Positions 63,572 through 64,000 of a stretch of DNA of 64,000 nt are shown piece after piece (position 1 is the stretch's first letter; each line of letters opens with the position of its first letter). The notes beneath the pieces were generated by a model. That model saw nothing but the letters and a program-made list of their open reading frames with translations, made no database searches and was not told the DNA's origin. This DNA is from Sebaldella termitidis ATCC 33386. GTDB taxonomy: Bacteria > Fusobacteriota > Fusobacteriia > Fusobacteriales > Leptotrichiaceae. Location of the stretch: NCBI RefSeq assembly GCF_000024405.1, contig NC_013517.1, positions 4,061,989 through 4,125,988 on the forward strand, read 5' to 3'. A program made the translations under genes and the position numbers.

Positions 63572-64000
63572 CTATCTTTTTTCTCTAGTATAATTTGTAG
63601 TTGTAACCGGAATTCCATTTTTCATTTCAAAAATCGCAGTAAATTCAACGCTATAATACCCCCTCATCTTAAATTCTTTTGCCCCATAATTTTTTTCCTC
63701 GTACCCTTTCATAAATTTATCTTCAATTTTTATGCCATATTCCTGTATTGATTTCCCATCATGCCAGTCATAGTTATCTCTTATTGTATAGTCTACTTGA
63801 GATTTTAATTCATACTTATTTTCTCCTATTTTTCTTATATTAACACTTCTACTGTAATCAATATTATGAGGACCCATAGAATAAAAGAGATCTCCGTCTA
63901 TTTTTGGATCTGGATAAATTTCTGCTGCTTTTTCACCCCCTGCATAATCAAAAATTGTTGTATTTTGACCTATTTTTAAAGATGAAAGATCATTATAATC
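63572..64000 (-). CDS. C-terminal part of a larger protein (runs off the right edge), possible toxin domain
   Basis: The minus-strand frame is open from the window edge to the stop at 63572, giving 142 residues. The frame continues upstream past the ATG at 63877 without a stop, so that ATG is internal. The visible part has a beta-rich, aromatic-rich composition (DYTIRDNYDWHDGKSIQEYG, FKMRGYYSVEFTAIFEM) unlike a known housekeeping enzyme. It may be a C-terminal effector domain of a surface or secreted protein followed by an immunity gene; the N-terminal part lies outside the window. Confidence 0.5.
   Translation of the reverse strand, partial: DYNDLSSLKIGQNTTIFDYAGGEKAAEIYPDPKIDGDLFYSMGPHNIDYSRSVNIRKIGENKYELKSQVDYTIRDNYDWHDGKSIQEYGIKIEDKFMKGYEEKNYGAKEFKMRGYYSVEFTAIFEMKNGIPVTTTNYTREKR

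Overview
The window is AT-rich DNA from a Gram-negative fermenter, most likely of the Fusobacteria, family Leptotrichiaceae (a Sebaldella- or Leptotrichia-like organism). This assignment is inferred from AAGGAGG-type ribosome sites with AT-rich spacers, many PTS sugar systems, several type V autotransporters including a giant one with a fusobacterial-style N-terminus, DKNYY-repeat protein, and oligopeptide transport genes. No rRNA, transposase, integrase or CRISPR array was seen, so this looks like chromosome rather than a mobile island.

Left part (1-14.8 kb): the 5' end of truA, a secreted alkaline phosphatase, a MerR/GyrI regulator and a TrmO-like protein; then a minus-strand amino-sugar and hexitol region. 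murQ-murP (MurNAc-6-P etherase and MurNAc PTS) is an operon with its own promoter. A second operon starts at a strong promoter near 10.7 kb and reads RPE/AlsE-like epimerase, HxlB-like hexuloisomerase, mtlD, then a mannitol-type PTS EIICB. Beyond a DKNYY-repeat gene lies murR-like regulator, mupG and a cyclase-family hydrolase. Together murP, murQ, mupG and murR make a MurNAc / peptidoglycan-disaccharide recovery set into which the hexitol block is inserted.

Middle part (14.8-45.4 kb): two oppA-like lipoproteins; two divergent-to-convergent lipoprotein-type autotransporters (one with a subtilisin-family protease passenger); an AraC/GyrI regulator, a free GyrI-like protein and a two-gene ABC-2 exporter; then the opp operon (oppB-C-D-F-A-A) with a third, diverged oppA copy after it. 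Five tRNA genes (Pro, Gly, His, Lys, Leu, in transcription order) with one strong promoter follow, next to a 2138-residue autotransporter and a few small membrane or unknown genes.

Right part (45.4-64 kb): a D-glucosaminate operon (dgaE, dgaF and a mannose-family PTS EIIA, B, C, D), divergent from a Rep_3-like replication initiation protein; a DUF1634 / TauE permease pair; a beta-glucoside or chitobiose operon (EIIC, GH4 phospho-glucosidase, NagB-like deaminase) with a perfect 20-bp GntR-type operator on its promoter and the likely GntR repressor at its far end; a DJ-1 protein; fprA-ptsI; and a row of small secreted, ankyrin and lipoprotein genes ending in the C-terminal piece of a protein that runs off the window.

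Functionally the window is dominated by PTS uptake and breakdown of amino sugars and related compounds (MurNAc, glucosaminate, probably chitobiose or cellobiose, hexitols), with enzyme I of the PTS encoded in the same window, by peptide scavenging, and by surface autotransporters. All function calls are from reading translated sequence and motifs; no database search was run.
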